A DNA stretch of 64,000 nucleotides from Sphingobacterium multivorum (GCF_900457465.1 NZ_UAUU01000008.1:124001-188000), one strand, 5' to 3'; numbered from the stretch's first letter, positions 16,314 through 26,910 are shown. Translations and numbers: made by a program. The notes: generated by a model from the letters alone, not told the origin.

Positions 16314-19064
16314 TTAATCGATATCGATCTTTGCACGATTTAAGCGCAAAGAATTCAAAATAACCGAAACGGAACTAAAACTCATTGCGGCAGCTGCTAT
16401 CATGGGTGACAAGAGAATTCCGAAAGATGGATATAGCAGGCCGGCTGCCAAAGGAATTCCGAGTATATTATAGACGAAAGCAAAACCCAGGTTTTCCTTA
16501 ATGTTACGAAGCAATTTATGACTCAGTACTTTTGCTTTGGCAATTCCGGTCAGGTCTCCTTTCAACAAAGTCAAAGAAGCACTTTGTATGGCAACGTCAG
16601 TACCCGTACCCATGGCAATGCCGATATCGGCTTGAGCAAGGGCAGGGGCATCATTGATACCATCACCAGCCATAGCCACCACATGTCCTTTTTGCTGTAA
16701 CGCATGAATTTCCTGCAATTTATCTTTGGGCAAGGCATTGGCTTTGAAATGCTTGATGCCAACTTGATCCGCCACAGCCCTTGCCGTATGGATATTATCT
16801 CCCGTCAGCATAACGACATCGACTTTATGCTGTATAAGATATTGGATTGCACGCTTCGAAGAGGCTTTTATTTGATCTGAAATACTAAAATACCCCAATA
16901 AGCTACTGTCTTTTGCAAGGAAGGATACCGTCTTTCCATGGGATTGAGCAGTTTCGGCCATCTGCTTCATATCATGAGGAATTGTTATGCCGATAGACTC
17001 CATCAACAATTGATTGCCCAGTGCTATGCTATGTCCAGCTATATTTCCCTTGATTCCTTGCCCGGCAACATTTTCAAAATCGGAAACTGCAAGGTCCGTT
17101 TTACTATTTTCCTTTTTTGCCCTTTCAATAATAGCATGACCTAATGGATGTGTGCTATTGGCGTTTAAAGCGGCAGCCAAAGATAATATCTCGTCTTTGC
17201 TGCTGGAAGAGTTTGGCTGAATATCATCAACGGTGGGTTTTCCTTCGGTGATGGTACCTGTTTTGTCTGTTAGAACCACATCCACTTGGTTCATTTTTTC
17301 CAGCGCACTTGCATCTTTGATCAGGATCCCATGTTTGGCCCCTTTGCCGACACCCACCATGACAGACATCGGTGTAGCGAGTCCCAAGGCACAGGGGCAG
17401 GCGACAATAAGTACGGCAAGTGCATTGGCAAAGCCGAATGCTAAGGAAGCGGAAGGAACCCAAAGCCACCAGGTAAGAAATGTCAAAATTGCAATAATGA
17501 TGACAATCGGGACAAATATCTCGGATACTTTATCCGTTAATCGTTGAATGGGTGCCTTGCTTCTGCTCGCATCATTGACGAGTTGAATGATCTGAGCCAG
17601 TAGTGTGTCCGAACCGATACGCTCTGCTTTCATGAGGAAACTGCGGTCGCCATTGATTGTTCCCGAACTAACATGATCTCCTTCTTGTTTTTCTACCGGA
17701 ATAGGTTCACCCGTCAGCATGGATTCATCAATGTTACTGTTGCCATCCGTAATCTGCCCGTCAACGGGGATTTTGTCCCCGGGTTTTACTTTGAGTATAT
17801 CTCCGAGTTGAATTTGATCTATGCCGATCTTTTTATCTATTCCATTTTCTACGCGCGTAGCTTCGGAAGGGCTCAGCTTGATCAGCTCTTTGATTGCCGA
17901 ATTGGTTTTGGAATGTGCTTTGGCCTCCATCACCTGGCCTAATAATACCAAAGTCAATATGACGGTAACGGATTCGAAGTAAAGTGCAATGTAGCCATGG
18001 TGATTTTTTAATTCAGCAGGGAATACCTGCGGAAAAAATAGGCCAACCAAACTATAGACAAACGCAGCTCCAGCACCAAGTGCAATCAGGCTAAACATAT
18101 TAAGGCGCCAGGTTTTGAAAGATACCCAGCCCCGTTGAAAAAAAGACCAGCAGGTATAAAAAACAACTGGCAGGGATAAAGCCAGCTGAACCCAACCAGA
18201 CCAACTCGGCGAAATGATTTTACCTATTGGATTACCGGGAAGCATTTCACCCATGGAAAGTATAAAGATCGGGACCGTAAATAGGATAGAGACCCATAAT
18301 TTCATGCGTAGATCACGATATGTGTGATCGTCGGCCTCATCATTCCCATTGGCTATAGGCACAAGGTCCATACCGCATATAGGGCAATTTCCAGGATGAT
18401 CTTGTACAATCTCAGGATGCATAGGACAGGTATATTGAAGATCTGTCTTTAACATGGGTACCTTTTCCAGATTCATGCCGCATACCGGACAGTTTCCGGG
18501 TTCGTTATAGCGTTTGTCTCCCTCACAATGCATCGGACAATAGTATTGATCAGCAGACGTATGACCATGTGCTTTGTCAGGTGTAGATATTGTCTGTGAT
18601 TGATGTACCGTGGCATTTGACTGAGCGGAATGATTGTGTTGCTGTTCGTGTTGGATATGCAAGGTCGCTGCATGCGCAGTATGCAGCTTATTTTTAATTG
18701 CTGTTTCTGCATCGAGCTTCACCAAATGCATACCACAAATCGGACAATTTCCTGGCTGGCTGTACGTTTTTTCACCTTCGCAATGCATGGGGCAGCCATA
18801 TCTCTCCGAAGTTTGTGCTACAATGTGTTGATCGGACTGTACATCACCCTGATGCTTATGTATTTCGCTGAGTTGATAAGGACCTAATTTTGATATTATT
18901 TCCTGTAATTGCTGTAACGGAATATGTTTCTGGGATGTTACTGTCATGCTTGGCGGGTTTAAAGTTACCTCGGCATGAACCCCAGGAAGCTCATTCAATG
19001 CATGTTCGATTGTGGTTCTACATCCATCACAGGACATTCCCGAAAGTGTATAGTGGTGTTGCAT
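16314..19064 (-). CDS. copA: Copper-translocating P1B-type ATPase
   Basis: 916 residues. The N-terminal HMA domain has the metal site MSCDGC (about residues 9-14). Three heavy-metal-binding modules of the CPMH...NCPxCGM type follow at about 90-118, 175-203 and 212-240. Eight membrane helices surround the transport site [11 protein letters not shown]. The phosphorylation motif DKTGTITEG and the hinge [14 protein letters not shown] are intact, as is the LTGEP actuator motif. These define a P1B ATPase, most likely exporting Cu(I) to the periplasm, although the array of histidine/cysteine modules is also seen in silver pumps. No chaperone or copper regulator is adjacent. Confidence 0.93.
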   Translation of the reverse strand: MQHHYTLSGMSCDGCRTTIEHALNELPGVHAEVTLNPPSMTVTSQKHIPLQQLQEIISKLGPYQLSEIHKHQGDVQSDQHIVAQTSERYGCPMHCEGEKTYSQPGNCPICGMHLVKLDAETAIKNKLHTAHAATLHIQHEQQHNHSAQSNATVHQSQTISTPDKAHGHTSADQYYCPMHCEGDKRYNEPGNCPVCGMNLEKVPMLKTDLQYTCPMHPEIVQDHPGNCPICGMDLVPIANGNDEADDHTYRDLRMKLWVSILFTVPIFILSMGEMLPGNPIGKIISPSWSGWVQLALSLPVVFYTCWSFFQRGWVSFKTWRLNMFSLIALGAGAAFVYSLVGLFFPQVFPAELKNHHGYIALYFESVTVILTLVLLGQVMEAKAHSKTNSAIKELIKLSPSEATRVENGIDKKIGIDQIQLGDILKVKPGDKIPVDGQITDGNSNIDESMLTGEPIPVEKQEGDHVSSGTINGDRSFLMKAERIGSDTLLAQIIQLVNDASRSKAPIQRLTDKVSEIFVPIVIIIAILTFLTWWLWVPSASLAFGFANALAVLIVACPCALGLATPMSVMVGVGKGAKHGILIKDASALEKMNQVDVVLTDKTGTITEGKPTVDDIQPNSSSSKDEILSLAAALNANSTHPLGHAIIERAKKENSKTDLAVSDFENVAGQGIKGNIAGHSIALGNQLLMESIGITIPHDMKQMAETAQSHGKTVSFLAKDSSLLGYFSISDQIKASSKRAIQYLIQHKVDVVMLTGDNIHTARAVADQVGIKHFKANALPKDKLQEIHALQQKGHVVAMAGDGINDAPALAQADIGIAMGTGTDVAIQSASLTLLKGDLTGIAKAKVLSHKLLRNIKENLGFAFVYNILGIPLAAGLLYPSFGILLSPMIAAAAMSFSSVSVILNSLRLNRAKIDID

Positions 19065-19322
19065 AGCGTTGTCTTTGTTGCCTAAAGTTAAACGTTATAT
19101 CGAGGTGATTTTTACATTTTTACCGGGTTTTCTTGTAAAATTTCCCGTTGATAATATGTGCTTCCGGTTTGCTCTCATTTTCTAGGTCGAACCAGCGTTA
19201 TAGTCTTCGGAAGACGGAATATGGTGTAAAAAAAACAGCGAAACTACGCTATGATAAACACAAGCGAGCTATGTTTTGTTTGCTCTGGGGATAGGTATGA
19301 GGATAGGGGAATTTCCCTTTGA

Positions 19323-19649
19323 TTAAGCCAGTAGCATTACTTGGGGATGTTTGATCAAGGTATTGATGGTTACTTGTTCTTTCAGAACTGCTTCGTGAAA
19401 AGGCGCCGGGATCATCAATTTAAATGTTTTTTTTGTGGTTTTGATTACAAATAAGGCACCGTGAACGACCTGTTTATCATCTATGATCAAGGTGTACTGT
19501 TTTGCCGGCTGATTGCCTAATTTTTCCTTTTCGATGAGTTGTATAAGTTGTTGCATTGTATCAGAATATTTAGCCAAAATTACCAAATACTTAGCATTTA
19601 TTGTTTTTTTTCTAATCGTTGCTATTTGAAATTTATCCAGTGCATTCAA
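19323..19649 (-). CDS. Hypothetical protein, 108 aa
   Basis: A small soluble protein (FQIATIRKKTINAKYLVILA, YTLIIDDKQVVHGALFVIKT). No signal peptide, membrane segment or known motif is seen. I do not recognise the family. The frame is intact and separated from its neighbours by more than 170 bases on both sides. Its divergent neighbour is fbp. Support for it being a real gene is moderate: it has a sensible composition and no competing frame. Confidence 0.55.
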   Translation of the reverse strand: MNALDKFQIATIRKKTINAKYLVILAKYSDTMQQLIQLIEKEKLGNQPAKQYTLIIDDKQVVHGALFVIKTTKKTFKLMIPAPFHEAVLKEQVTINTLIKHPQVMLLA

Positions 19650-19764
19650 CCTTTTATTATTTTTTTAATAGCTAATAATCGTTTTAGCAAAGAAGAGATT
19701 TCAAAACATAGCGCAATCGATTGCGTATTTAGTCTGCTAAAATGCTAAATATGAGAAGGATGTA

Positions 19765-19797
19765 TTTGCTAAAGTTTGTTTAACTTTTTTAGCTTTG
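19765..19797 (+). promoter_or_regulatory. Promoter of fbp
   Basis: TTTG (19765-19768), 21 bases, TAGCTTTG (19790-19797); the predicted transcript start is about 20 bases before the ATG at 19826. Confidence 0.7.
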
Positions 19798-19825
19798 TGC
19801 AACAAATATCCAATAAAACAACATT

Positions 19826-20835
19826 ATGAGTGGTATAACTACACTAGGTCAATTTATCATTGAAAAACAGGCCGATTTTCCGTATGCTAAAGGGGAGCTT
19901 TCCAGACTACTGCGCGATATTGGAATCGCAGCAAAAATTGTAAATAGAGAGGTTAATAAAGCGGGATTGGTTGATATTTTAGGCGATGCAGGCCAGGTCA
20001 ATGTGCAGGGCGAGGGACAAAAGAAACTGGATGTTTATGCCGATGAGCAGTTTATCAAAGCGCTTCAAAGTGGGGAGAATGCTGTGTAGTTGCCTCAGAG
20101 GAACATGAAAATCCAGTGTATATCCAATCAGGGGTTTCCAAAAATGCGAAATATATTGTGTGTATTGACCCACTGGATGGCTCAAGCAATATCGATGTTA
20201 ACGTATCTGTGGGGACGATTTTTTCCATTTATCGACGAATTTCTGATACGGGTGTTTCTTGTAATAGCAATGATATTTTACAGCATGGAACGAAACAGGT
20301 CGCTGCAGGTTATATAATCTATGGTAGTTCAACCATGTTGGTGTACACAACTGGAAAGGGCGTAAACGGATTCACATTGGATCCTTCGATCGGCGAGTTT
20401 TGTTTATCCCATCCTGATATGAAAATTCCGGCTTCGGGTCAAATTTATTCGATTAACGAAGGAAATTATTCTAAATTTCCAAACGGCGTTAAGCAATATA
20501 TCAAATATTGCCAAATGGAGGACAGTGCAACGCAACGCCCCTATGCGTCACGGTATATCGGCTCAATGGTGGCCGATATTCACCGTAATCTCCTCAAAGG
20601 GGGTATCTTTCTTTATCCAACGACTTCTGCGCACCCTAATGGTAAGCTAAGATTGATGTATGAGTGCAATCCAATTGCCTTCATCATTGAGCAGGCAGGG
20701 GGTAAAGCTTCGAATGGATCTCAGCGCATACTAGATATTGAGCCAAAAACTTTGCACCAGCGATCAGCAGCTTTTTTGGGCAATACCGATATGGTGGAAT
20801 TGCTGGAAGATTTCCTGAAAAAATACAGTGATTGA
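19826..20835 (+). CDS. fbp: Fructose-1,6-bisphosphatase class I (apparent frameshift near 20080)
   Basis: Two frames together cover a full class I enzyme of about 336 residues. The first gives [20 protein letters not shown] and stops at 20089. The second gives [14 protein letters not shown], then the metal-binding [22 protein letters not shown], followed by [18 protein letters not shown]. Reading across needs one added base near 20080 (GGGGAGAATGCTG). The enzyme hydrolyses fructose 1,6-bisphosphate in gluconeogenesis. All key motifs remain, so a sequencing indel is more likely than a real knockout of this central gene. It is transcribed from the promoter at 19765. Confidence 0.9.
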
Positions 20836-20886
20836 TTCTGTAGTGATTCAATGACAGGTAAGATTCTTTAGACAATAAGAATTATT

Positions 20887-20894
20887 TATCTTTG
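20887..20894 (+). promoter_or_regulatory. Probable -7 box of the L,D-transpeptidase gene
   Basis: TATCTTTG at good distance from the ATG at 20950. The -33 element is weak. The predicted transcript would start at about 20900, so the hairpin at 20904 would lie in the 5' leader. Confidence 0.5.
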
Positions 20895-20903
20895 TCCTCA
20901 GAA

Positions 20904-20934
20904 AATGGCTTCATTATTGCGAAGCCATTTCTTT
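20904..20934 (+). terminator. Hairpin, probable fbp terminator or leader hairpin
   Basis: AATGGCTTC and GAAGCCATT pair around ATTATTGC, followed by TCTTTTTC. The ATG at 20905 lies in the stem, so it is not a likely start for the downstream gene. Confidence 0.6.
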
Positions 20935-20949
20935 TTCACGATTTGTAAT

Positions 20950-22398
20950 ATGTTACGATTTTTAGTTTTTATTTCATTTGTTTCAGTAGTATTTTTTTCT
21001 TGTAAGGATAATCCTCCGACTTATGGCGATGTATTGGCGAAAGAGTTTGAAAATAAGTCCTATAAGGATTTTGACACAGCAGCTTATGTAAAAGTCTTCC
21101 GTGAGGTGTATGGCAAGGAAAAATCTCAATTGGTTAATCCAAGCTGGATGAAGGAATTATCGGATTCTACTGAAGGGATGACTTTAATTGCCGAACACCT
21201 TTTTGATGGTAGTATCGACACCATGTTAACTTACTTTGAGCGTAGTGATGCACATGGTATTCGAGCTAGTTATTTCCATACAACTGCGATTAAGGAAACA
21301 TTATCTTCGCTTCGAAAACTGAAAAGCAAAGATGTTGCTGAAGTTTATCCATTATTGGCCAAACTTGACTTATTGAGTACTGATGGGCTCGTGGCTTATA
21401 TCAGCAGCATAAAATATGGTGTCGTCAACCCCAAACGCCTTTATGGAAGATATTTCGTTCCTCAAAAGCGTATGAGCTATGGTAAAGTTGTACAAATGCT
21501 GGATAGTGTAAAAATTGGAACTGTGTTGACCGATATCCAACCTAAAAATCAGTATTACACCAGGTTTCAGGATTTATTGGAAAATGGCAACCTAAACAGT
21601 GCACAACGTAGCCAGGTGTTAATGGTATTGGAAAAATTGCGCTGGATGGGAGATGCTTTTCCGGAGAAATATGTATTTGTGAACATACCTGAACAACGGT
21701 TACATATTATGGAAGAAGGGAAGACAAGTCAACTGATGAATGTGTGTGTCGGTGAAACTGATAATCCGGCTTATACGCGAAAAGGTGAGAACCACGAGAC
21801 ACCTGTCATGCAAGGGGTGTTGGATGCCATGCAAGTAAATCCTGTATGGAATATTCCAAGCAGTATTGTCAAGAAAGAGTTATTGTCAAGCGTTCGAAAT
21901 AATCCAAACTATCTGGCTTCGCGTAATATGGTAGCCTACTACAAAGGTAAACAAGTGGACCCTGCAACGGTCAACTGGAATTCGGATTCTGTGGAGAATT
22001 TTCGTTTTAAACAAAATCCTGGTTCGGATAATTCATTGGGGAATGTGAAGTTTTTGTTTGAGAACCCCTATTCCATTTATCTGCACGATACGCCTGCAAA
22101 ACAAATGTTTGGGCAGAGTAATCGCGCCGTGAGCCATGGTTGTGTGCGTGTTGAAAAACCCGTTGATTTGGCGTCTTACCTTGTCAATAATGAAAAACAG
22201 GCCGAAAAAATTGCAAAAGAAATTACCACAGATTCGATCTCAAAATCACGTTGGGTAACACTTAAACGGCAGATGCCAGTTTATATCACCTACTATACAA
22301 CCTGGTTGGATGACGAAGGAAAAATCGTTACGTATCCGGATATATATGGTTATGATCCGCGTTTGAAGGAAGCGTTAAAGAAATATTGGACAAATTAA
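20950..22398 (+). CDS. L,D-transpeptidase (YcbB/LdtD-like), lipoprotein
   Basis: 482 residues from the ATG at 20950. An ATG 15 codons upstream (20905) lies inside a hairpin, so it was not used. The N-terminus is a lipoprotein signal (FISFVSVVFFSC). A scaffold domain of about 200 residues follows, then a YkuD catalytic domain from about 250 (EKYVFVNIPEQRLHIMEEGK) with the active-site motif SHGCVRVEKP near residue 397. Enzymes of this type form 3-3 crosslinks in peptidoglycan or attach proteins to it. The protein is anchored at a membrane and acts in the periplasm. The gene ends just before a strong terminator. Confidence 0.9.
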   Translation: MLRFLVFISFVSVVFFSCKDNPPTYGDVLAKEFENKSYKDFDTAAYVKVFREVYGKEKSQLVNPSWMKELSDSTEGMTLIAEHLFDGSIDTMLTYFERSDAHGIRASYFHTTAIKETLSSLRKLKSKDVAEVYPLLAKLDLLSTDGLVAYISSIKYGVVNPKRLYGRYFVPQKRMSYGKVVQMLDSVKIGTVLTDIQPKNQYYTRFQDLLENGNLNSAQRSQVLMVLEKLRWMGDAFPEKYVFVNIPEQRLHIMEEGKTSQLMNVCVGETDNPAYTRKGENHETPVMQGVLDAMQVNPVWNIPSSIVKKELLSSVRNNPNYLASRNMVAYYKGKQVDPATVNWNSDSVENFRFKQNPGSDNSLGNVKFLFENPYSIYLHDTPAKQMFGQSNRAVSHGCVRVEKPVDLASYLVNNEKQAEKIAKEITTDSISKSRWVTLKRQMPVYITYYTTWLDDEGKIVTYPDIYGYDPRLKEALKKYWTN

Positions 22399-22400
22399 TC

Positions 22401-22437
22401 AAAAAGGCTTAACTCATTTAGTTAAGCCTTTTTTTTA
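22401..22437. terminator. Bidirectional terminator between convergent genes
   Basis: AAGGCTTAACT and AGTTAAGCCTT form an 11-base stem with a short loop, followed by eight T on the plus strand and preceded by A-residues for the minus-strand gene. Confidence 0.85.
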
Positions 22438-22438
22438 G

Positions 22439-23971
22439 CTAGTATTCAGAGTTGTAGGCTAGTGCTATCCGTACAAAAGGATAGTCTTTGTTGACATTGT
22501 TATGGTCTTGATAATGACCTTCCAATCTAAAGTAACCGGAGTAAAGGTTGACACCGAAATTTTTCCAGATACGCATTGAAGCACTCGTGGATACCGCGTG
22601 TAGAAAATGGTGGGATTTGTTGCCACTGATTGTGACAAAATATCCGCCACGATAATCTACACCAAATTTAAAGCGGTTTAATGTGCTCAATGTGGCTGAA
22701 GCCCTAACATCGGCCCCGGGGCCATAATCGTAAGTGCGGCTTTCACCAAAATGGAGATAAGGATCAGGTACAGCAGCCAATACCACTGGACCACCACCAA
22801 GGATGGTTGTCAGCTTGGTACGGCTACCAATATTGAAGTTTGAAAAAACATTGTAATTGATGCTCTGTGATCCGTAATAAAAAGCTTCATTGCGTAGAAA
22901 GTCGAAATGCGCAGACACGATACCACGATGACGTCCTGTTAAATTGGATAAAATACGGTTACCGTATAACGAGGCATACACATTGACCGCATTGACGATG
23001 GAACTATCATCTGATCCAAGTTCCAAATTGAGGAAGAAGTCATCAAAGGGTTTCTTTTTGTCTAGATCATCGTTGGTGTAAATCAGTTTGATACGGGCAT
23101 AGATGTCATTCTTTCCTTTATTCAAGATGTCATGTTCTTTGGCATCAAACCGTCTTAGCCCCAATTCAACTTCAGTGTGTACTAAAGAACTGTCGACCAC
23201 CGCACCTTTTACCTTATCTCCCCAGCGCCCGTCGAGCAGACGGTTGAGCCCATTTATCGGATTGATCAACATGGCCAATAGTTCTTTTTTATTGCGTTGT
23301 CCTTTGGTCAGGCTTGGGCGCGAAAGAATATGATGCGATAGTCTATGGGTCATTTCACCTAAAATAGTACCGCCAAAACTTGTGTTGATGATATCATTGA
23401 TGGATGGTGGTTCTGTTTCACCTGCAGTTTCCCAGATATAGCTACCAGCTACGGTTGCTGCTGTCGATTGTAAAAAACTGTAGTTGTTGGATCGGAACGA
23501 ATTAAAATAAAACTGACCGTGATAAGGATGCGCTATTTGATTTGTTGCAAAAAGATTGTCGTCCCAGGTCCAGGCAGACAGTTTTAAATGGCTAAAGAAG
23601 TTTTTAAAGGAAATATGGGAAACAGGATCTTTTCGAATGAAGTAATTAACCGAAGCAGGAATAGCTTGGATGGAAAACCACTCAATTCCCGCCCTTAAGA
23701 AGTTCTTCTTTTGGTACTCGAATAGACTGTCTGTTTGTTTTACGTTGATAAGATGATTGTTCCAAAGTCGTGGTTGCTCATCGCGGTACATGGGATATTT
23801 TTCGACAGGTTTCGCTCGAAATAGGCTATCTGAAGTCATTAAGGAATCTCTAGCTGGTAGGAATGCAGCCTTACTAGGCCCTATACTCCCGAGCTGGACA
23901 AGCAACAAAATGATATATATTAAGAGACTATAAGGACGTTGGTTAATGCGTTGTTTAATCGAAATGAACAT
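22439..23971 (-). CDS. DUF3943-family outer-membrane-associated protein
   Basis: About 510 residues from the ATG at 23971; a longer frame starting at 24061 would overlap the divergent SulP gene's promoter and is not preferred. A signal segment (SLLIYIILLLVQLGSIGPSK) precedes a region with WDDNLFATNQIAHPYHGQFY and GEMTHRLSHHIL, typical of DUF3943. A long C-terminal half of alternating strands ends VRIALAYNSEY, like a beta-barrel. The family has no settled function but looks like an integral outer-membrane protein. It is convergent with the L,D-transpeptidase gene and divergent from the SulP gene. Confidence 0.8.
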   Translation of the reverse strand: MFISIKQRINQRPYSLLIYIILLLVQLGSIGPSKAAFLPARDSLMTSDSLFRAKPVEKYPMYRDEQPRLWNNHLINVKQTDSLFEYQKKNFLRAGIEWFSIQAIPASVNYFIRKDPVSHISFKNFFSHLKLSAWTWDDNLFATNQIAHPYHGQFYFNSFRSNNYSFLQSTAATVAGSYIWETAGETEPPSINDIINTSFGGTILGEMTHRLSHHILSRPSLTKGQRNKKELLAMLINPINGLNRLLDGRWGDKVKGAVVDSSLVHTEVELGLRRFDAKEHDILNKGKNDIYARIKLIYTNDDLDKKKPFDDFFLNLELGSDDSSIVNAVNVYASLYGNRILSNLTGRHRGIVSAHFDFLRNEAFYYGSQSINYNVFSNFNIGSRTKLTTILGGGPVVLAAVPDPYLHFGESRTYDYGPGADVRASATLSTLNRFKFGVDYRGGYFVTISGNKSHHFLHAVSTSASMRIWKNFGVNLYSGYFRLEGHYQDHNNVNKDYPFVRIALAYNSEY

Positions 23972-24008
23972 ACTGTTTTGCGATAAAATTTGTAAAGAAT
24001 AACAAATA

Positions 24009-24042
24009 TTGGGGAAAAGTGTTTGTGTGATTAGTACCTTTG
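24009..24042 (+). promoter_or_regulatory. Promoter of the SulP transporter gene
   Basis: TTG (24009-24011), 23 bases, TACCTTTG (24035-24042), with about 30 bases to the ATG at 24073. This supports 24073 rather than the upstream in-frame start at 24040. Confidence 0.55.
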
Positions 24043-24072
24043 CGGCAATTATCCTGTTCAAGTAATTTAAAA

Positions 24073-25605
24073 ATGAACAATACCTTTGAAATATTCAATA
24101 TAAAATCGATTAATCTTAAGAATGAGTTGTTTGCAGGATTAACGGTCGCAATGACAATGATTCCGGAATCACTCTCATTTGCAATTTTAGCCGGGCTACC
24201 ACCATTGACGGGACTTTATGCAGCATTTTTAATGGGTTTGGTGACCTCCGTTTTGGGCGGTAGACCAGGGATGGTATCCGGAGGTGCTGGCGCAACAGTG
24301 GTTGTATTGATGGCCCTGGCGGCAAGTCACGGGATTGATTACCTGTTTGCTGCTGTCGTCTTGGCGGGGCTCCTGCAATTTTTAGTCGGGCTTTTTAAAT
24401 GGGGGAAATTTGTACGCTTAATTCCGCAGCCCGTTATGTACGGTTTTTTGAACGGACTGGCCATTATTATTTTTATGGCTCAAGTAGTCCAATTTAAGGT
24501 GAATACCGGACAGGGAGCGGAGTGGATGTCGGGAAGTACCTTATACATTATGGGGGGACTGACTCTGCTGACGATGTTGATTGTGATTGGATTTCCTCGG
24601 ATAACGAAGGCTGTTCCAGCCTCTTTAATCGCTATTTTAGTTGTATTTGGTCTGGTTTCTTTTTTAGGTATTGATACCAAAAAAGTAGTAGATATTGCCT
24701 CTGTTAGTGGGACATTACCCCATCTACATTTACCTAATGTACCCCTGAGCTGGGAAACATTGCAACTGATTTTTCCGTATTCTTTGGTGATGGCTGGAGT
24801 AGGGTTGGTGGAATCGCTCCTGACACTGAACATGGTGGACGAAATAACGGCGAGTAAGGGAAATGCAAACCGCGAATCCATGGCGCAGGGGATAGCCAAT
24901 ACAATCAATGGATTTTTTTGGGGAATGGGTGGCTGTGCCATGGTTGCTCAAACACTGGTCAATTTAAATGCTGGTGCACGCACGCGACTTTCTTCTTTTA
25001 TAGGAGCGATGACCATCTTAGTGATTATTTTGGTAGGTGCTCCTTTTATTGAGCAGATACCCATGGCCGCGCTGGTCGGTGTGATGATGATGGTGGCCAT
25101 TGGAACCTTCCAATGGGTGAGCTTGCGGATTGTCAATAAATTTCCCAAATCAGATATTTTCGTTGGGATTATTGTCGCCGGAATTACCGTGGTTTTACAT
25201 AATTTGGCACTTGCGGTGCTCATTGGTGTAGTGGTATCCGCACTTGTATTTGCCTGGGATAATGCGAAGCGCATTCGGGCAAGAAAATATTTGGATGCCG
25301 AGGGCATCAAGCATTATGAAATCTATGGACCTCTTTTCTTTGGTTCAACAGCTAATTTTTTGGATAAATTTGATGTTTTGGAAGATCCCGAGCGCGTGAT
25401 TTTAGATTTTAAGGAAAGTCGTGTGGTGGATATGTCCGCCGTGGATGCACTCAACAAAATTACCGAACGCTACGCTGCACAAGGAAAAAAAATAGAATTG
25501 TGGCACCTCAGTGAAGATTGTCGCTCTTTGTTAAAAAATGCTGCGGGCATTGTGAAGGTCAATATCATGGAAGATCCAACCTATCGGGTCATGCCGGGCA
25601 AGTAG
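24073..25605 (+). CDS. SulP-family inorganic anion transporter with STAS domain
   Basis: 510 residues. The transmembrane part (about 1-390) begins with FAGLTVAMTMIPESLSFAIL, the SulP signature region, and has GLPPLTGLYAAFLMGLVTSV soon after. It carries ten or more helices. A cytoplasmic STAS domain ends the protein at about 415-505 (VILDFKESRVVDMSAVDAL). SulP proteins carry sulfate, bicarbonate or other anions across the inner membrane; the substrate cannot be told here. The gene ends one base before the stop of the convergent methyltransferase gene. The upstream in-frame start at 24040 was rejected because it lies within the -7 box. Confidence 0.92.
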   Translation: MNNTFEIFNIKSINLKNELFAGLTVAMTMIPESLSFAILAGLPPLTGLYAAFLMGLVTSVLGGRPGMVSGGAGATVVVLMALAASHGIDYLFAAVVLAGLLQFLVGLFKWGKFVRLIPQPVMYGFLNGLAIIIFMAQVVQFKVNTGQGAEWMSGSTLYIMGGLTLLTMLIVIGFPRITKAVPASLIAILVVFGLVSFLGIDTKKVVDIASVSGTLPHLHLPNVPLSWETLQLIFPYSLVMAGVGLVESLLTLNMVDEITASKGNANRESMAQGIANTINGFFWGMGGCAMVAQTLVNLNAGARTRLSSFIGAMTILVIILVGAPFIEQIPMAALVGVMMMVAIGTFQWVSLRIVNKFPKSDIFVGIIVAGITVVLHNLALAVLIGVVVSALVFAWDNAKRIRARKYLDAEGIKHYEIYGPLFFGSTANFLDKFDVLEDPERVILDFKESRVVDMSAVDALNKITERYAAQGKKIELWHLSEDCRSLLKNAAGIVKVNIMEDPTYRVMPGK

Positions 25606-25606
25606 A

Positions 25607-26197
25607 CTATTTTTTGCGCAGCTCAAAAAAGAGTTCATTTCCCTGTCTTTGGGGAATACTGTTGGTTGAATCTGTCAGCTGTAAAATGTCAAATTGCGAA
25701 GCGAATAATTGTTGATATTCCGTTGGATCTCCACCGAAAGGTGGTCCCTGTTGTGCAAATTCCCGTTTGAACAATAAACCCATCAGAATACCCTGCTGCT
25801 TGAGCAAAGTATGCATTTGTTGTACGTAGCTGGGGCGTAATGAAGGATCCAGTGCACAAAAAAATGTTTGCTCAATTATATAGTCGTACTGGCCCTGGTG
25901 CTGGAAAAAATCTTGACATACAATTTGGATCTGAGGGCTATTGGCGAACTCCTTTCTTACCTTTGCAACGAGGGTCGGAGCGATGTCAAGTAAGGTAATT
26001 TGATGGAACCCCATGTCAAGTAGAGTCTTTGCTTCATAGGCATTTCCACAACCGGGAATTAGAATAGATGCATCTTTGGCAATAGACTCCGCTGCATAAT
26101 TGATAATAGCAGGAGAGGCATAGCCAATATCCCAGCCTGTTGCTTTGTTCTTATAACGTTCATCCCAATAATTTTCATCCAATAATGAAGAATTCAT
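25607..26197 (-). CDS. SAM-dependent methyltransferase, TPMT (thiopurine S-methyltransferase-like) family
   Basis: 196 residues. The SAM-binding motif I is ILIPGCGNAYEAKTL (about 45-60), preceded by the family's ENYWDERYKNKATGWDIGY. Motif II/III residues follow (ITLLDIAP, IVCQDFF, EQTFFCALDP). The end region GPPFGGDPTEYQQLF is also typical for TPMT. Members methylate thiols, halides or metalloids such as tellurite and selenite; the substrate is not known here. The gene converges with the SulP gene with only one base between the stops. Confidence 0.88.
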   Translation of the reverse strand: MNSSLLDENYWDERYKNKATGWDIGYASPAIINYAAESIAKDASILIPGCGNAYEAKTLLDMGFHQITLLDIAPTLVAKVRKEFANSPQIQIVCQDFFQHQGQYDYIIEQTFFCALDPSLRPSYVQQMHTLLKQQGILMGLLFKREFAQQGPPFGGDPTEYQQLFASQFDILQLTDSTNSIPQRQGNELFFELRKK

Positions 26198-26451
26198 AGC
26201 TGTTTTGTTCTATATGCTTTAGCAATTTACATAAATATTAGGTCAATAGGGTGCTTCTCTTTGCTGAAAATTGCTTTTAGCTACCCGCTCGGAAGTTGAT
26301 TTTATTTAGTTGATTTGGACTATTGTGGTCAAAGTTCGATTGGCAAGATGTCGTATTGGAAAGAAATCTTGAAATTCACGTATGTTCCATACGATATTAA
26401 AATTTATAGCGTTCAATTACTCTAGTAGGGATAATCCCCTGATGTTTTTAG

Positions 26452-26910
26452 ATGAATTATATTAAAGTAGTTTTATTTATTGTTTTATTTCTAATTGTTG
26501 GTCTTGCCTACGCTAATCAAGATTGGAATGGTTTGGAGAGCGCGCATCACTATATCGGTTATTTGTTGTTATCACTCTATATATCGGGCTCAACACTGTT
26601 TATGTATAAACCTCTTAAAGGGGATCAAAAACTAAAACGACATTTTTTTATTCGATTTTCTGTAGTCTGTATCGCCTTTCTGCTACTTCTTGTCCCATAT
26701 TTGATTCTTAAACAACAAAATGATGCTTTGGGGGCTGGATATTTACTCTATTTTATGACCGTCAGTCTTGCAGCACCGTTGTCCATTTATGCCTTTATTG
26801 AGATCCTATGGTTATTTACCCAAAAGAAATATCCGCAAATAGGTGTTAACCTATTACTTGTTGGCTATATCTACTGCCTTTTCTTATTCAGTGGTCTATT
26901 TGGATATTAA
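26452..26910 (+). CDS. Hypothetical integral membrane protein, 152 aa
   Basis: Four to five hydrophobic segments cover most of the protein (VVLFIVLFLIVGLAYA, YIGYLLLSLYISGSTLFMY, FSVVCIAFLLLLVPYLIL, GYLLYFMTVSLAAPLSIYAF, LLLVGYIYCLFLFSGLF). I do not recognise a named family. The frame is intact and alone, with about 250 bases of non-coding sequence on each side. No motif suggests a substrate or partner. Confidence 0.65.
   Translation: MNYIKVVLFIVLFLIVGLAYANQDWNGLESAHHYIGYLLLSLYISGSTLFMYKPLKGDQKLKRHFFIRFSVVCIAFLLLLVPYLILKQQNDALGAGYLLYFMTVSLAAPLSIYAFIEILWLFTQKKYPQIGVNLLLVGYIYCLFLFSGLFGY

Noticed and set aside
20905..20949. Upstream ATG for the L,D-transpeptidase
   Set aside because: It lies in the stem of a hairpin, and the signal peptide with lipobox begins only at the ATG at 20950.
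23972..24061. Longer start of the DUF3943 gene
   Set aside because: It overlaps the promoter of the divergent SulP gene and adds residues before the signal segment.
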